Part shown: positions 43,514 through 52,609 of the stretch, in pieces | How the letters are laid out: every line of letters starts with the position of its first letter | Position numbering within the stretch: position 1 is the stretch's first letter | Origin: Pedococcus dokdonensis | GTDB taxonomy: Bacteria > Actinomycetota > Actinomycetes > Actinomycetales > Dermatophilaceae | Assembly (NCBI RefSeq): GCF_900104525.1 | Contig: NZ_LT629711.1 | Location: 3,348,001 to 3,412,000, forward strand | Direction: 5' to 3' | Length of the DNA: 64,000 nucleotides | Program-made: the position numbers and the translations under genes | The notes under the pieces: model-generated | What the model saw: the letters and a program-made list of their open reading frames with translations, nothing else | Databases searched by the model: none | What the model was told of the DNA's origin: nothing

Positions 43514-44359
43514 GTGACGACCGAGCCGACGACGGCAGGCCCGCCGGTGCGGCCCCGGGCCGGGACGCTCGGCGCACTGGTCCGGGCGAGCCACGCCGGG
43601 CCCACCGTCGCCGTCACGGTCCTGACCGCACTGCTCACCGTCGCGCTCGACCTCACCGCCCGCCCCGCGTCCCTCGTGACGGCCGCCGTGTTCACCGGGC
43701 AGCTCACGATCGGGTGGTCCAACGACCTCCTCGACGCCGGCCGCGACCGCGCCGTCCACCGCGCCGACAAGCCGGTGGCGCGGGGCGAGGTCTCGACGAA
43801 GCTGGTGCGCACCGCGATCGGCGCCGCAGGCCTGACCTGCCTCGTCCTGTCGATGGCGTGCGGCTGGCGCTCGGGCCTGGCCCACCTCCTGCTCGGGGTC
43901 GGGTCGGGTTGGGCCTACAACCTCGGCCTCAAGCGCACCGGGTGGTCCGCCCTGCCGTATGCCGTGGCCTTCGGGATCCTGCCCGCCGTCGTCTCCCTCG
44001 CGGGGCCCGACCGGGGCTGGCCCCCCGGGTGGATGGTGGCCACCGGTGCGCTGCTCGGCGTGGGTGCGCACCTGCTCAACGCGCTGCCCGACCTCGCCGA
44101 CGACGCCGCCACCGGGGTGCACGGCCTGCCGCAGCGGCTGGGCGCCGCTCGGGTGCGGATGCTGGCCCCGGCCGTCCTGCTGGCCGGCTCGGCGGTCGCC
44201 ACCCTCGGCCCCGCCGGGACGGTGCCGGCCTGGTCGTGGACGGTCCTGGGCGGCTGCGTGCTGCTCACCGTCGTCGCGGTCGTCGGGCGCGGCCGCGTGC
44301 CGTTCCTCGCGGCGATCGGCATCGCCCTCGTCGACGTGGTGGCCCTGCTCGCCCGCTGA
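43514..44359 (+). CDS. UbiA-family prenyltransferase
   Basis: A 281-residue membrane enzyme with the first aspartate motif NDLLDAGRDRAVHRADKP and a second acidic motif LPDLADD. It would attach an isoprenoid chain to an aromatic acceptor. GTG start. Divergent from the type III PKS; shared promoter region suggests joint control. Confidence 0.92.
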   Translation: MTTEPTTAGPPVRPRAGTLGALVRASHAGPTVAVTVLTALLTVALDLTARPASLVTAAVFTGQLTIGWSNDLLDAGRDRAVHRADKPVARGEVSTKLVRTAIGAAGLTCLVLSMACGWRSGLAHLLLGVGSGWAYNLGLKRTGWSALPYAVAFGILPAVVSLAGPDRGWPPGWMVATGALLGVGAHLLNALPDLADDAATGVHGLPQRLGAARVRMLAPAVLLAGSAVATLGPAGTVPAWSWTVLGGCVLLTVVAVVGRGRVPFLAAIGIALVDVVALLAR

Positions 44360-44438
44360 GCCCCGGGGCCGCCGCCGGTGCATCGAGGCGCAGGAGGCCG
44401 GTCGCACCCTTCTGGGAGCTACGGCGTGGAGGTGGGAA

Positions 44439-44753
44439 TCAGGCTGCTCCGCGACGGAGGGAACGTCCCGCACCTGCTGCGGCAGGTTGGTCGCGGATCG
44501 CCGCGCGCTCCAGGGCGGTGAGCCCACCCCATACCCCGTAGTCCTCGGCGGCGATGGCGTGCACCCGGCACTGTGCGATCACCGGGCAGACCCGGCAGAC
44601 CCGCTTGGCGGCTTCCTCCCCGGCTGCCCTCACCCCGCCACGCGCGTTCTCCGACTGGAAGAAGACGGCGACCGGCACGGACCGGCACGACGCGCGGTCC
44701 TGCCACTCGTACTCATCGAGGGTGGGCTGCGGGAGCCGCTGTGGCTTTCTCAT
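44439..44753 (-). CDS. whiB: WhiB-family transcriptional regulator
   Basis: A 104-residue protein with four cluster cysteines at 23, 53, 56 and 62 (C-X29-C-X2-C-X5-C), the G[VI]WGG turn at 73-77 and a basic C-terminus (GRSLRRGAA). Binds a [4Fe-4S] cluster and the housekeeping sigma factor. The subclass cannot be decided here. ATG 44753 gives the usual length. Confidence 0.95.
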   Translation of the reverse strand: MRKPQRLPQPTLDEYEWQDRASCRSVPVAVFFQSENARGGVRAAGEEAAKRVCRVCPVIAQCRVHAIAAEDYGVWGGLTALERAAIRDQPAAAGAGRSLRRGAA

Positions 44754-44831
44754 GACGACCACCTGCCGATCGGGGACTGGACGTCCGAGTCGTGCCCCGC
44801 GGGAGCCCGGGCCAAACCTCGGTGAGTCGAG

Positions 44832-44861
44832 TTGAAACGGTTTTGCCCGGTTGTCTAGAGT
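44832..44861 (+). promoter_or_regulatory. Probable promoter of the hybrid kinase gene
   Basis: TTGAAA at 44832 and TAGAGT at 44856 are 18 bases apart, followed by the kinase gene about 70 bases downstream. No other good promoter-like pair is near. Confidence 0.55.
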
Positions 44862-44929
44862 TCTCCCGTTCAACCGCGGTCAGACAGTCGGCGCAGCGGG
44901 TGGCACTGAATGTTGCTCCTGGGTGCCCG

Positions 44930-47326
44930 ATGACTGATTCCTCGGAGCTGCTCGCATCGCTGTTCCCCGGCGACGACGAGGCAGCCTCCCTCGCCCGTGC
45001 CACCGACTGGGCAGCCACCCCGCTCGGCCCGCCCGAGAGCTGGGGACCCGAGCTGTGCGCAGCGATCCGCACCGTCCTGCCGTCGAAGGTGCCGATGCTG
45101 CTGTGGTGGGGCGAGGACCTGGTCCAGGTCTACAACGACGCCTACCGCCCGTTCCTCGGGTCCAAGCACCCGGGCGCGATGGGGCAACCCGGTGCCGAGT
45201 GCTGGCCGGAGATCTGGGCCGAGGTCGGTCCGATGGCCCGCAAGGTGGTCGAGTCGGGCGTCGCCAACTACGAGCAGAGCCTGCTGCTGTTCCTGGAACG
45301 CCACGGCTTCACCGAGGAGACCTACTGGACGTTCTCCTACAGCCCGGTCTGGTCCGCAGACGGTGCCGTGCTGGGGGTCTTCGTCGCGACCAGTGACGTG
45401 ACCGCGCCGCGCATCGAATCGCGTCGGCTCCAGACCGTGCGCGAGCTCGCGGTCCTCAGCAGTGCCGAGCCCGCCGCCACCCTGGCAGGCAAGGTCACGG
45501 CGGCTTTGGAGGGCAACCGCTACACGGTCCCCTTCGCTGCGGTCTACCTCCCGGACGCCGACAGAGGCGCCCTGGTGCGCACCGCCGACTACGGACTGGG
45601 CCCGGCCAACTCGACCCTGCCCGCGTCGATCGCCCTCGACGGCCACCACCCCGTCGCGAAGGTGGCGACGTCTCGCTCCGGGGGCTTCCACATCTGGGAC
45701 CCGGATGAGCTCAACGCCGAGCCGGGGCCGTTGGGGCCGACCCGACCGACCGGCGGACACATCCTCCCCCTCGGTGACCCCACCCGGTCCCTGGAGGGAG
45801 TGGTGGTGCTGGGGCTCAATCCCTACCGCCCCATCGACGACGCCTACCTCACCTTCGTCACGTTGTTGGGCCGTCAGGTGTCCGCCCTGCTGGCCGAGGC
45901 GCGCATGGGTGAGGTGGAGCGGGCGAGGACCACGGCGCTCACCGCCCTGGACGCGAGCAAGACCGCCTTCTTCGCCAACGTCAGCCACGAGTTCGGCACG
46001 CCGTTGACGGTGGCGTTCGCCGCGGTCCGCGAGCTGCGTGAGTCCGGACTGTCTGACGAGCAGGCCCAGCACGTCGACGCGATCGCCCGGGCCTCGACGC
46101 GGCTCAACCGCCTCGTCGAGGCGCTCCTGGACTTCGCTCGGGCCGAGGCAGGGCAGCTGGTCCCCGAACCGGAGCCGGTCGACCTGGCCGAGCTGACCAC
46201 GGACGTCCTCGGCATGTTCCGGAGCGCCATCGAGTCGGCCGGGTTGGCACTGCACGCCGAGGTCGACGACGTGGGGCTCGTCGTCACCGACCGCGAGACG
46301 TGGGTCAAGGTGGTCGGCAACCTCGTGTCCAACGCCTACAAGTTCACCGAGTCGGGGGCCATCCGGGTGAGCCTGCGCCGGATCGACGAGACCGTCGAGC
46401 TGGCGGTGGCCGACACCGGCCGGGGCATCGCCCCCGAGCAGGTCGACAAGGTCTTCGCGCGCTTCCACCAGGTCGTCCAGCAGCCCGCCCGCGGCGTGGC
46501 GGGCACCGGCATCGGCCTCGCGCTCGTGAGGGACCTGGTGGAGACGCAGGCAGGGCGGGTCAGCCTCGAGTCCAGGCTCGGCGAGGGCACGACCGTGACC
46601 GTGACCATGCCCGTGGTGCGCCACGCCGAGGGGGCCCTGCCGCCCCGGCGTGCTGAGCTGGCCACGGGGGCCGAGGGGCTGTTGCCCGACGCGGACGTCG
46701 TCGCCCTCCCCGCTGGTTCGGTGGCTGCCGAGGACGCGCCACGCCTGCTGTTGGTCGAGGACCACGCCGACGTGCGGGCCTACCTGAGCCGGTTGCTCGC
46801 GGCCGACGGCTGGTCGGTCGTGGCCGTCGCCGACGCCGCTGCCGCGATGCGGACGACCGAGGCCCCGGACATCGTGCTGTGTGACGTGATGCTGCCCGGG
46901 CCGAGCGGTCTGGACCTGGTCCGCATGCTGCGTGCCGACCGGGCCTGGGCGCACGTCCCCGTCGTCCTGCTCACGGCCCGGACGGGCACCGCCGAGGTCG
47001 CCGAAGGGCTCGCCGCCGGCGCCGACGACTACGTGCGCAAGCCGTTCGAGCCGGTCGAGCTCGCGGCGCGGTTGCGCAGCCACCTCGAGCTGGCCCGTGG
47101 CCGGAGCGAGGTCGCGGTGCAGGACGCCCAGCGAGCCGCCAATCTCGAGTCCGCGCTCGAGAGCAACCGGGTCATCGGGATGGCGATCGGTGTCCTCATG
47201 TCATCGCACCGGGTCACCAGCGCCCGGGCCTTCGAGCTCCTGCGGGTCCGCAGCAACCAGACCAACCGCAAGCTGCGGGAGGTCGCCGAGGAGGTCGTGC
47301 TCAGCGGCGAGCTCTCCACTCCCTGA
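44930..47326 (+). CDS. PAS-GAF hybrid histidine kinase with receiver and ANTAR domain
   Basis: A 798-residue cytoplasmic protein. Domains in order: PAS-like (about 20-165, WGEDLVQVYNDAYRPFLG), GAF (about 175-315), histidine kinase with H-box FFANVSHEFGTPLTVAF, ATPase (NLVSNAYKF, DTGRGIAP, GTGIGLALV), receiver (LLLVEDHADVR, phospho-Asp in VLCDVMLPG, Lys in VRKPFEP) and a C-terminal ANTAR RNA-binding domain (NRVIGMAIGVLMSSHRVT). The usual Arg of the H-box (ELRTPL) is Gly here. A phosphorelay ending in an antiterminator domain within one chain is unusual. ATG 44930 chosen. Confidence 0.9.
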   Translation: MTDSSELLASLFPGDDEAASLARATDWAATPLGPPESWGPELCAAIRTVLPSKVPMLLWWGEDLVQVYNDAYRPFLGSKHPGAMGQPGAECWPEIWAEVGPMARKVVESGVANYEQSLLLFLERHGFTEETYWTFSYSPVWSADGAVLGVFVATSDVTAPRIESRRLQTVRELAVLSSAEPAATLAGKVTAALEGNRYTVPFAAVYLPDADRGALVRTADYGLGPANSTLPASIALDGHHPVAKVATSRSGGFHIWDPDELNAEPGPLGPTRPTGGHILPLGDPTRSLEGVVVLGLNPYRPIDDAYLTFVTLLGRQVSALLAEARMGEVERARTTALTALDASKTAFFANVSHEFGTPLTVAFAAVRELRESGLSDEQAQHVDAIARASTRLNRLVEALLDFARAEAGQLVPEPEPVDLAELTTDVLGMFRSAIESAGLALHAEVDDVGLVVTDRETWVKVVGNLVSNAYKFTESGAIRVSLRRIDETVELAVADTGRGIAPEQVDKVFARFHQVVQQPARGVAGTGIGLALVRDLVETQAGRVSLESRLGEGTTVTVTMPVVRHAEGALPPRRAELATGAEGLLPDADVVALPAGSVAAEDAPRLLLVEDHADVRAYLSRLLAADGWSVVAVADAAAAMRTTEAPDIVLCDVMLPGPSGLDLVRMLRADRAWAHVPVVLLTARTGTAEVAEGLAAGADDYVRKPFEPVELAARLRSHLELARGRSEVAVQDAQRAANLESALESNRVIGMAIGVLMSSHRVTSARAFELLRVRSNQTNRKLREVAEEVVLSGELSTP

Positions 47327-47384
47327 GCGACCTGTCGGTGTTCCGCGTGGCCCCACTCGCAGGGCGAACGGGACGGTCGAGTCG

Positions 47385-47570
47385 TCAGCGACGGCGGCGG
47401 GCACCGAGGGCGACGACGACGCCGACCAGCGCCACGAACGGCCCGATCACCGCCCAGATCGCGACCCCGCTCATGCCACTGCCCCCGACGATGTCGAGTC
47501 CCTGGAGCGTCCAGAGCAGCCCGACGAGGACGAGGACGATGCCGATGACCAGCGAGACGCGGGGGTTCAC
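47385..47570 (-). CDS. Small two-helix membrane protein
   Basis: A 61-residue protein with helices VSLVIGIVLVLVGLLWTLQG and VIGPFVALVGVVVALGA and a GARRRR end. This compact form is common in actinobacteria and unassigned. GTG start. Twenty bases from the next gene on the same strand. Confidence 0.72.
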   Translation of the reverse strand: MNPRVSLVIGIVLVLVGLLWTLQGLDIVGGSGMSGVAIWAVIGPFVALVGVVVALGARRRR

Positions 47571-47590
47571 GGGTCGAGCCTACGTCGGGG

Positions 47591-48595
47591 TCAGGCCGGG
47601 TGGTCGGTGGCGAGGTGGGCGCGCAGCGCGACGTAGACCTTGCGCACGCCGATCGCGCGCTGCAGGTCGTCCTGGATCCGGGTGAAGAACTCCCGGCGGT
47701 AGTTCTGGTCGATCACGGCCTGGACCGTGAAGTACAGGCCGGCGAAGGCCGACAGGAAGATCGCCACCGAGAAGAGCTCGTCGCTGACCAGGTGGAACGG
47801 CCCCGTGTAGTGCGGCGGCGACCCGACCCAGGCCTCGATCACGCTGGGGCGGATGGCGACCGAGCCGAAGAGCACGAAGAAGCCGAACACGATCAGGGCC
47901 AGCGACAGCATCTGGATGGCCTGCGCGATGAAGAGCATCAGCATCAGGTTGCGGCGCTGCAGGGGCGGCAGCCGGATGCCGGCCACTTCGGACGCGAGGT
48001 GCGGCTCGGCGAGGATCTCGCGGGCGGCCGACGCGACCGGCGTGCCGACACAGGTCGCGGCCAGCTGCTCTCCCTCGATCTCGGCGCCGACCCGCTCGAT
48101 CTCGCTGCGGAACGACGGCGCGAGGAAGGCGACCGCGAGCGCCGCGAAGATGCCCACGCACACCCACAGCAGCGGCCTCGGAAGGGCCGACGAGACCTGC
48201 CAGACCTCGGTGTTGATGAAGAGGAAGGTGATGAACAGCAGGAGGAACGGCAGCGCCCGGGTGGCCAGCGGACCGATCAGCGACCGGTTCTCCCAGGCGT
48301 GGGCGAGCGCCCAGCGGCCGATCCGTCCCACCCGGAACATGCGCACCGCCCGGGCCAGCACCACGGCCGCCGCCATCAGCAGCCCCGCCGCCACGGCTGG
48401 GCCCGCACCGGTGTCCAGGTTCAGCAGGAGCACGGTCACGAGCACTGCGGGGACCGCGGCGAAGGCCGCCCAGAGGCCGACCACCCGCGGCGCCAGGGCC
48501 CGCTGGATGGCGTCGTGGCCGGACTCGACGAAGTAGGGCAACCCGTGGTCGTCGAACCAGGCCTCGCACTTCGCGACGTCGTTCGTGGTGAGCAC
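47591..48595 (-). CDS. Polytopic membrane protein of unknown function
   Basis: A 334-residue protein with about seven hydrophobic helices, an N-terminal soluble segment (CEAWFDDHGLPYFVESGHDAI) and a charged C-terminus (FTRIQDDLQRAIGVRKVY). I do not recognise the family. GTG start. It may form an operon with the small membrane protein downstream. Confidence 0.8.
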   Translation of the reverse strand: MLTTNDVAKCEAWFDDHGLPYFVESGHDAIQRALAPRVVGLWAAFAAVPAVLVTVLLLNLDTGAGPAVAAGLLMAAAVVLARAVRMFRVGRIGRWALAHAWENRSLIGPLATRALPFLLLFITFLFINTEVWQVSSALPRPLLWVCVGIFAALAVAFLAPSFRSEIERVGAEIEGEQLAATCVGTPVASAAREILAEPHLASEVAGIRLPPLQRRNLMLMLFIAQAIQMLSLALIVFGFFVLFGSVAIRPSVIEAWVGSPPHYTGPFHLVSDELFSVAIFLSAFAGLYFTVQAVIDQNYRREFFTRIQDDLQRAIGVRKVYVALRAHLATDHPA

Positions 48596-48641
48596 GGGGC
48601 AACCCTCTCAGGCCGCGGTGGTCAGGCTGCCACGCCGCGCC

Positions 48642-49097
48642 TCAGACCACGCAGAACTCGTTGCCCTCGGGGTCGCGCAGGGTCACGGCGTAGTAGTCGG
48701 CGCCCTCGGGGGCGTTGCGGTAGGCGATGCTCGCGCCCAGTCCGACCAGCCGCTCGACCTCGGCCTCGATGCTCGCCCGCCGCGCGGCATACTCCATCGC
48801 CTCGCGCCCGGGCGTGTGCCTGACGTCGAGGTGCAGGCGGTTCTTCCCCGACTTGGGTTCGGGCACCTCCTGGAACCAGATGCGTGGGCGCACGCCCTCG
48901 GGGTCGACGATCGCGCCGCTGCCGGCCTCCGCGCCCTCGAGCTCGTCGTCCGGGATGCCGGCCGCCCGCCAGTAGGCGAGCCACGAGTCCCAGCCGTCGG
49001 GGGCCGGCTCCGGCACGTAACCCAGCGCCTCGCACCAGAACGCCACGAGGCGTGAGGTGTCGGCACAGTCGAATGTGAGCTGCCAGGTGGGGTTCAT
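48642..49097 (-). CDS. VOC (glyoxalase-like) protein
   Basis: A 151-residue protein of the glyoxalase-like DUF type: WQLTFDCADTSRLVAFWCEALGY at the N-terminus, RLHLDV in the middle and VTLRDPEGNEFCVV at the end. Substrate unknown. Start set at MNPTWQL; the longer upstream frame overlaps the WYL gene. Confidence 0.9.
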   Translation of the reverse strand: MNPTWQLTFDCADTSRLVAFWCEALGYVPEPAPDGWDSWLAYWRAAGIPDDELEGAEAGSGAIVDPEGVRPRIWFQEVPEPKSGKNRLHLDVRHTPGREAMEYAARRASIEAEVERLVGLGASIAYRNAPEGADYYAVTLRDPEGNEFCVV

Positions 49098-49122
49098 GCG
49101 GGCAGTGTCGCAGCCGGGTGTG

Positions 49123-50100
49123 TCAGCGGGCCCCGTCGGCGGCGGCGGCGAAGCGGGCCGACCACGTCCGCAGCACGTCGAGCACCTCGGGCGTCGCCTG
49201 CTCGAGCGTGAACGGCGCCTCGACCACGCCCAACCCGAAGGCCGCCCACCCCGGGTGCACCGCATCCATCTCGAGCAGGCAGGTCTCGTCGTCGACGGGG
49301 GTGACCCGGGCCCAGCGCCCCGTGCGGCGCTCGACCTGCTCTGCCGGCGCCTGCACCCGGGCGCGCACCACGACGCGGGTCTCGTTGCGGGACAGTCCCT
49401 TTCGCACGTATGCCGCCGCGTCACCTCCCGGCACCTCACGCGGCCGGAAGCGTGACCGGGTGCCGAACGGCTCGGTCAGCCGGTCCAGCCGGAACGATCG
49501 CCAGTCCTGGCGGTCGAGGTCGTAGCCGAGGAGGTACCAGCGGCGGCCGACGGTGACGAGACGGTGGGGCTCGACGTGCCGGCGGACCGCCTCGCCCGCG
49601 CCCTGCCCACCGCGGGCCTCGTAGGTGAACCTGATGCGTTCGGTGTCGCGGGTGGCCTGGGCCACCGCTGCGAGGACGTCCGCGTGGACGGCGGGTGCTT
49701 CGGAGAAGGGCGAGTCGTCGGTCACCGCGCGCAGCGCCTCGGCCCTGCGACGCAGCTTGGGTGGCAGCACCTGCACCACCTTGGACAGCGCGCTGACCGA
49801 CGCCTCGGACAGCGCGCCGGCGGTGAGCTGGGCCGCACCGTTGAGCGCCACGACCATCGCGATCGCCTCGTCCTCGTCGACCGTGAGGGGTGGCATCGTC
49901 GCGCCGGCTCCCAGCTGGTAGCCACCCTCGACCCCGCGGACCGAGTCGACGGGGTAGCCGAGCTCGCGCAGCCGCTCGACGTCCCGGCGCAGGGTGCGCT
50001 CGGAGACCTCGAGCCGGTCGGCGAGCTCCGGGCCGGCCCAGAACCGGTGGGTCTGGAGCAGCGAGAGCAGTCGCAGGGTGCGGGAGCTGGTGTTGGCCAT
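49123..50100 (-). CDS. WYL-domain transcriptional regulator (YafY type)
   Basis: A 325-residue regulator: N-terminal HTH (TLRLLSLLQTHRFWAGPELADRLEVSERTLRRDV), WYL domain (about 140-230, with GRRWYLLGYDLDRQDWRSFRLDR) and a C-terminal WCX extension. ATG 50100 gives the standard N-terminus. Divergent from the MFS pump 97 bases away, its likely target. Confidence 0.92.
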   Translation of the reverse strand: MANTSSRTLRLLSLLQTHRFWAGPELADRLEVSERTLRRDVERLRELGYPVDSVRGVEGGYQLGAGATMPPLTVDEDEAIAMVVALNGAAQLTAGALSEASVSALSKVVQVLPPKLRRRAEALRAVTDDSPFSEAPAVHADVLAAVAQATRDTERIRFTYEARGGQGAGEAVRRHVEPHRLVTVGRRWYLLGYDLDRQDWRSFRLDRLTEPFGTRSRFRPREVPGGDAAAYVRKGLSRNETRVVVRARVQAPAEQVERRTGRWARVTPVDDETCLLEMDAVHPGWAAFGLGVVEAPFTLEQATPEVLDVLRTWSARFAAAADGAR

Positions 50101-50197
50101 GACTTCAGGATGCACGGGAAAGCGGTCAGGAAGTGACCGGAAGTCTTCCTAGCGTGGTTCCTGACAGGAGATCCACGGACGGACAGAGGAGAAGGGC

Positions 50198-51757
50198 ATG
50201 ACCACCACACTCGAGGCCACCCGCGACGGGGAGCCGACGGCATACCCACCGGTCGAGACCGGACACCGCACCGAGCCGGGCACGCCGCCGGCCGACCCGA
50301 CGGAGACGCAGGCCGTCGCGCGCGGCGCGCTGCCGGTCGGCAAGGCGCGGACGATCGCGCTGCTCAGCCTGTTCCTCGCGTCGACGATGGAGCTGCTCGA
50401 CACGACCATCGTCAACGTCGCGCTCCCGACCATCGAGTCCGGGCTCGGGGCCAGCGCCGCGCAGCTGCAGTGGATGGTGGCGGCCTACCCGTTGGCGTTC
50501 GCGGTCGGCCTGATCACCGGCTCGCGGCTCGGTGACCTCTGGGGTCGCAAGCGGGTCTTCCTCGGTGGCCTGGTGGGCTTCACGCTCATGTCGGCTGCCT
50601 GCGGGTTCGCGCCGCACGCCGAGGCGCTGGTCGGGTTCCGCGCGCTGCAGGGGATGGCCGCGGCGGCGATGATCCCGCAGGTGCTGTCGAGCCTGCAGGT
50701 GATGTACGCACCGCACGAGCGGGCCAAGGCGATGGGGCTCTTCACCGGCCTGGCCGGGCTGTCGGCGGTGCTGGGCCCGGTGATCGGCGCGCTGCTGACC
50801 GAGGCAGACCTCGGTGGGCTGGGCTGGCGCTCGATCTTCCTGGTCAACGTCCCGTTCGGTGCACTTGCCATCATCGCGGCAGTGCGCTGGGTGCCGGAAT
50901 CCGTTGCGGCACAGAGGCCGCGGATCGACCTGCGCGCAGTGGCGGTGCTGGCCGCCGGTCTGCTCGCGGTGCTCTACCCGCTCACCATGGGTCGCGAGCT
51001 GGGTTGGCCGGCCTGGGTGTATGCCGCGATGGCTGCGGGTGTCGTGGTGCTGGGGCTCTTCGCCCGTTCACAGGTGCGCTCCGAGCGGGTCGGTCGGGAG
51101 CCGCTGGTCGCGCTCGGCCTCTACCGCGGTCGGGGCTTCGCGGCCGGGTCGGCGATGAACTCGTTGCTCTTCATGGCGATGGCGTCCTACTTCCTCTGCC
51201 AGACCATCTACCTGCAGGCAGGGCTCGGCTGGTCGGTGCTGAAGGCCGGTCTGGCCGGGGTGCCGTTCGCGCTGACGACGACGGTCTTCGCGGGGGTGGG
51301 TGTCGCGGTGCTGGCGCCGCGGATCGGCCGGCGGGTGCTGCAGATCGGGGCGCTCACCTGGGCCGCCGGCGCCGTCGTCCTGGGTGTCGCGGTGCACGGG
51401 GCTGACGCCTCGACGTCGGTGTGGACGTTCCTGCCCGGGTTCGTCGTGGCCGGGGCCGGGTTCGGCCTGATGGTGTCGCCGATCGGCGTCTTCACCCTCG
51501 CCGACGTGCCGGTCGACAAGGCCGGGTCGGCCTCGGGGCTGTTCAGCACGACCGGTCAGCTGTCCGGGGCCGCCGGGGTCGCGGTGCTGGGGTCGCTGTT
51601 CTTCTCCGTGGTCGACGGCCACCAGTCGCCGGTGCCGGTCGAGATGTTCCGGCCCGCGATGGAGGTCGCCCTCGCGGTGCTCGTCGGGCTGATGCTCGTG
51701 GCGGCGGTCGTCGCGCGCCAGCTGCCGGCCATGCCGAGCCAGCCCACGGACCACTGA
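50198..51757 (+). CDS. MFS multidrug efflux pump, EmrB/QacA type
   Basis: A 519-residue, fourteen-helix DHA2 carrier with LDTTIVNVALPTIESGLGA, GSRLGDLWGRKRVFL and VNVPFGALAI. Probably exports hydrophobic cations or drugs under control of the divergent WYL regulator. Confidence 0.93.
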   Translation: MTTTLEATRDGEPTAYPPVETGHRTEPGTPPADPTETQAVARGALPVGKARTIALLSLFLASTMELLDTTIVNVALPTIESGLGASAAQLQWMVAAYPLAFAVGLITGSRLGDLWGRKRVFLGGLVGFTLMSAACGFAPHAEALVGFRALQGMAAAAMIPQVLSSLQVMYAPHERAKAMGLFTGLAGLSAVLGPVIGALLTEADLGGLGWRSIFLVNVPFGALAIIAAVRWVPESVAAQRPRIDLRAVAVLAAGLLAVLYPLTMGRELGWPAWVYAAMAAGVVVLGLFARSQVRSERVGREPLVALGLYRGRGFAAGSAMNSLLFMAMASYFLCQTIYLQAGLGWSVLKAGLAGVPFALTTTVFAGVGVAVLAPRIGRRVLQIGALTWAAGAVVLGVAVHGADASTSVWTFLPGFVVAGAGFGLMVSPIGVFTLADVPVDKAGSASGLFSTTGQLSGAAGVAVLGSLFFSVVDGHQSPVPVEMFRPAMEVALAVLVGLMLVAAVVARQLPAMPSQPTDH

Positions 51758-51779
51758 CTCCGAGACGCTCGAACCGCAT

Positions 51780-51837
51780 CGAGAGTGCGCGACACGCTGA
51801 CGTCGGGACCGCCCGCGTAGCGTGTCGTGCACTCTCG
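51780..51837. terminator. Large inverted repeat between convergent genes
   Basis: Two 19-base arms (51780-51798 and 51819-51837) pair with a single mismatch around a 20-base loop. It lies between the MFS stop and the convergent crcB stop. Likely bidirectional terminator. Confidence 0.75.
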
Positions 51838-51839
51838 AC

Positions 51840-52202
51840 TCAGGAGGTGAGCAGGTAGCCGAGCCAGACGGCAGGGAGGCCGAGGCCCAGCGTGAGCGCC
51901 AGGTTGGCGGCGAATGGCTTCCAAGCGCGTTCCTCGAGGAACACCCAGGTCTCGAACGCCAGCGTCGAGAACGTCGTCAGCGCCCCGCAGAAACCGATGC
52001 CCACCAGCGGCATCAGCCACTCCGGCGGGTGCGGCACCCCCGCCACGAGGCCGAGCACGAACGAGCCCACGAGGTTGACCACCAGCGTGCCGAGGATGGT
52101 GCCGGCTCGCGTGTGGTCGCGGGCCCACCGGTCGACGACGAACCGCAGCGGCGCCCCGACCGCAGCCCCCGCCACCACCAGCAGCGCGCCCGAGCCGCTC
52201 AC
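51840..52202 (-). CDS. crcB: Fluoride channel CrcB subunit (second)
   Basis: A 120-residue, four-helix Fluc protein with GAPLRFVVDRW, TLVVNLVGSFVLGL and GFCGALTTFSTLAFE. Overlaps the first crcB by four bases (GTGA). Two adjacent crcB genes usually make a heterodimeric fluoride exporter. Confidence 0.93.
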   Translation of the reverse strand: MSGSGALLVVAGAAVGAPLRFVVDRWARDHTRAGTILGTLVVNLVGSFVLGLVAGVPHPPEWLMPLVGIGFCGALTTFSTLAFETWVFLEERAWKPFAANLALTLGLGLPAVWLGYLLTS

Positions 52203-52609
52203 GCGCGCCGCCCGAAGAGCCGCTCGCCGATCGTGATCCCGATCCCCACCGCGGCGATACCCACGAGCAGTGACCCGACGAGGTATGCCGCGGCGACCAG
52301 TCCGTGCCCCGCCTGCACCATCGCGTGGATGTCGAGCCCGTAGGACGAGAAGGTCGTCCAACCGCCGAGCACCCCGACCCCGAGGAAGGGGCGCAGCCAC
52401 GGGTGCGGCCGTGCCATCGAGAGCACCCAGACCACGAGCACCCCCATGGCCAGCGACCCGGTCACGTTGACGAGAAAGGTCGACCAGGCGAAGGAGCCGG
52501 CGACGTGGGGGAGCGCCAGCCCCACGGCATACCGGCCGAGGGAACCGAGCACGCCACCCGCGGCGACGGCCGCGAGCAGCCCGGCGTCACCGCGGCGCGC
52601 AACGTCCAT
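52199..52609 (-). CDS. crcB: Fluoride channel CrcB subunit (first)
   Basis: A 136-residue, four-helix Fluc protein with GGVLGSLGRYAVGL, TFLVNVTGSLAMGVL and GVLGGWTTFSSYGLD. The ATG overlaps the aminotransferase stop. No fluoride riboswitch is visible, since the gene sits inside an operon. Confidence 0.93.
   Translation of the reverse strand: MDVARRGDAGLLAAVAAGGVLGSLGRYAVGLALPHVAGSFAWSTFLVNVTGSLAMGVLVVWVLSMARPHPWLRPFLGVGVLGGWTTFSSYGLDIHAMVQAGHGLVAAAYLVGSLLVGIAAVGIGITIGERLFGRRA

Noticed and set aside
47580..48602. A second leftward frame overlapping the 334-residue membrane protein
   Set aside because: It is rich in Arg/Pro/Gly with no hydrophobic pattern, as expected for a shadow frame in GC-rich DNA.
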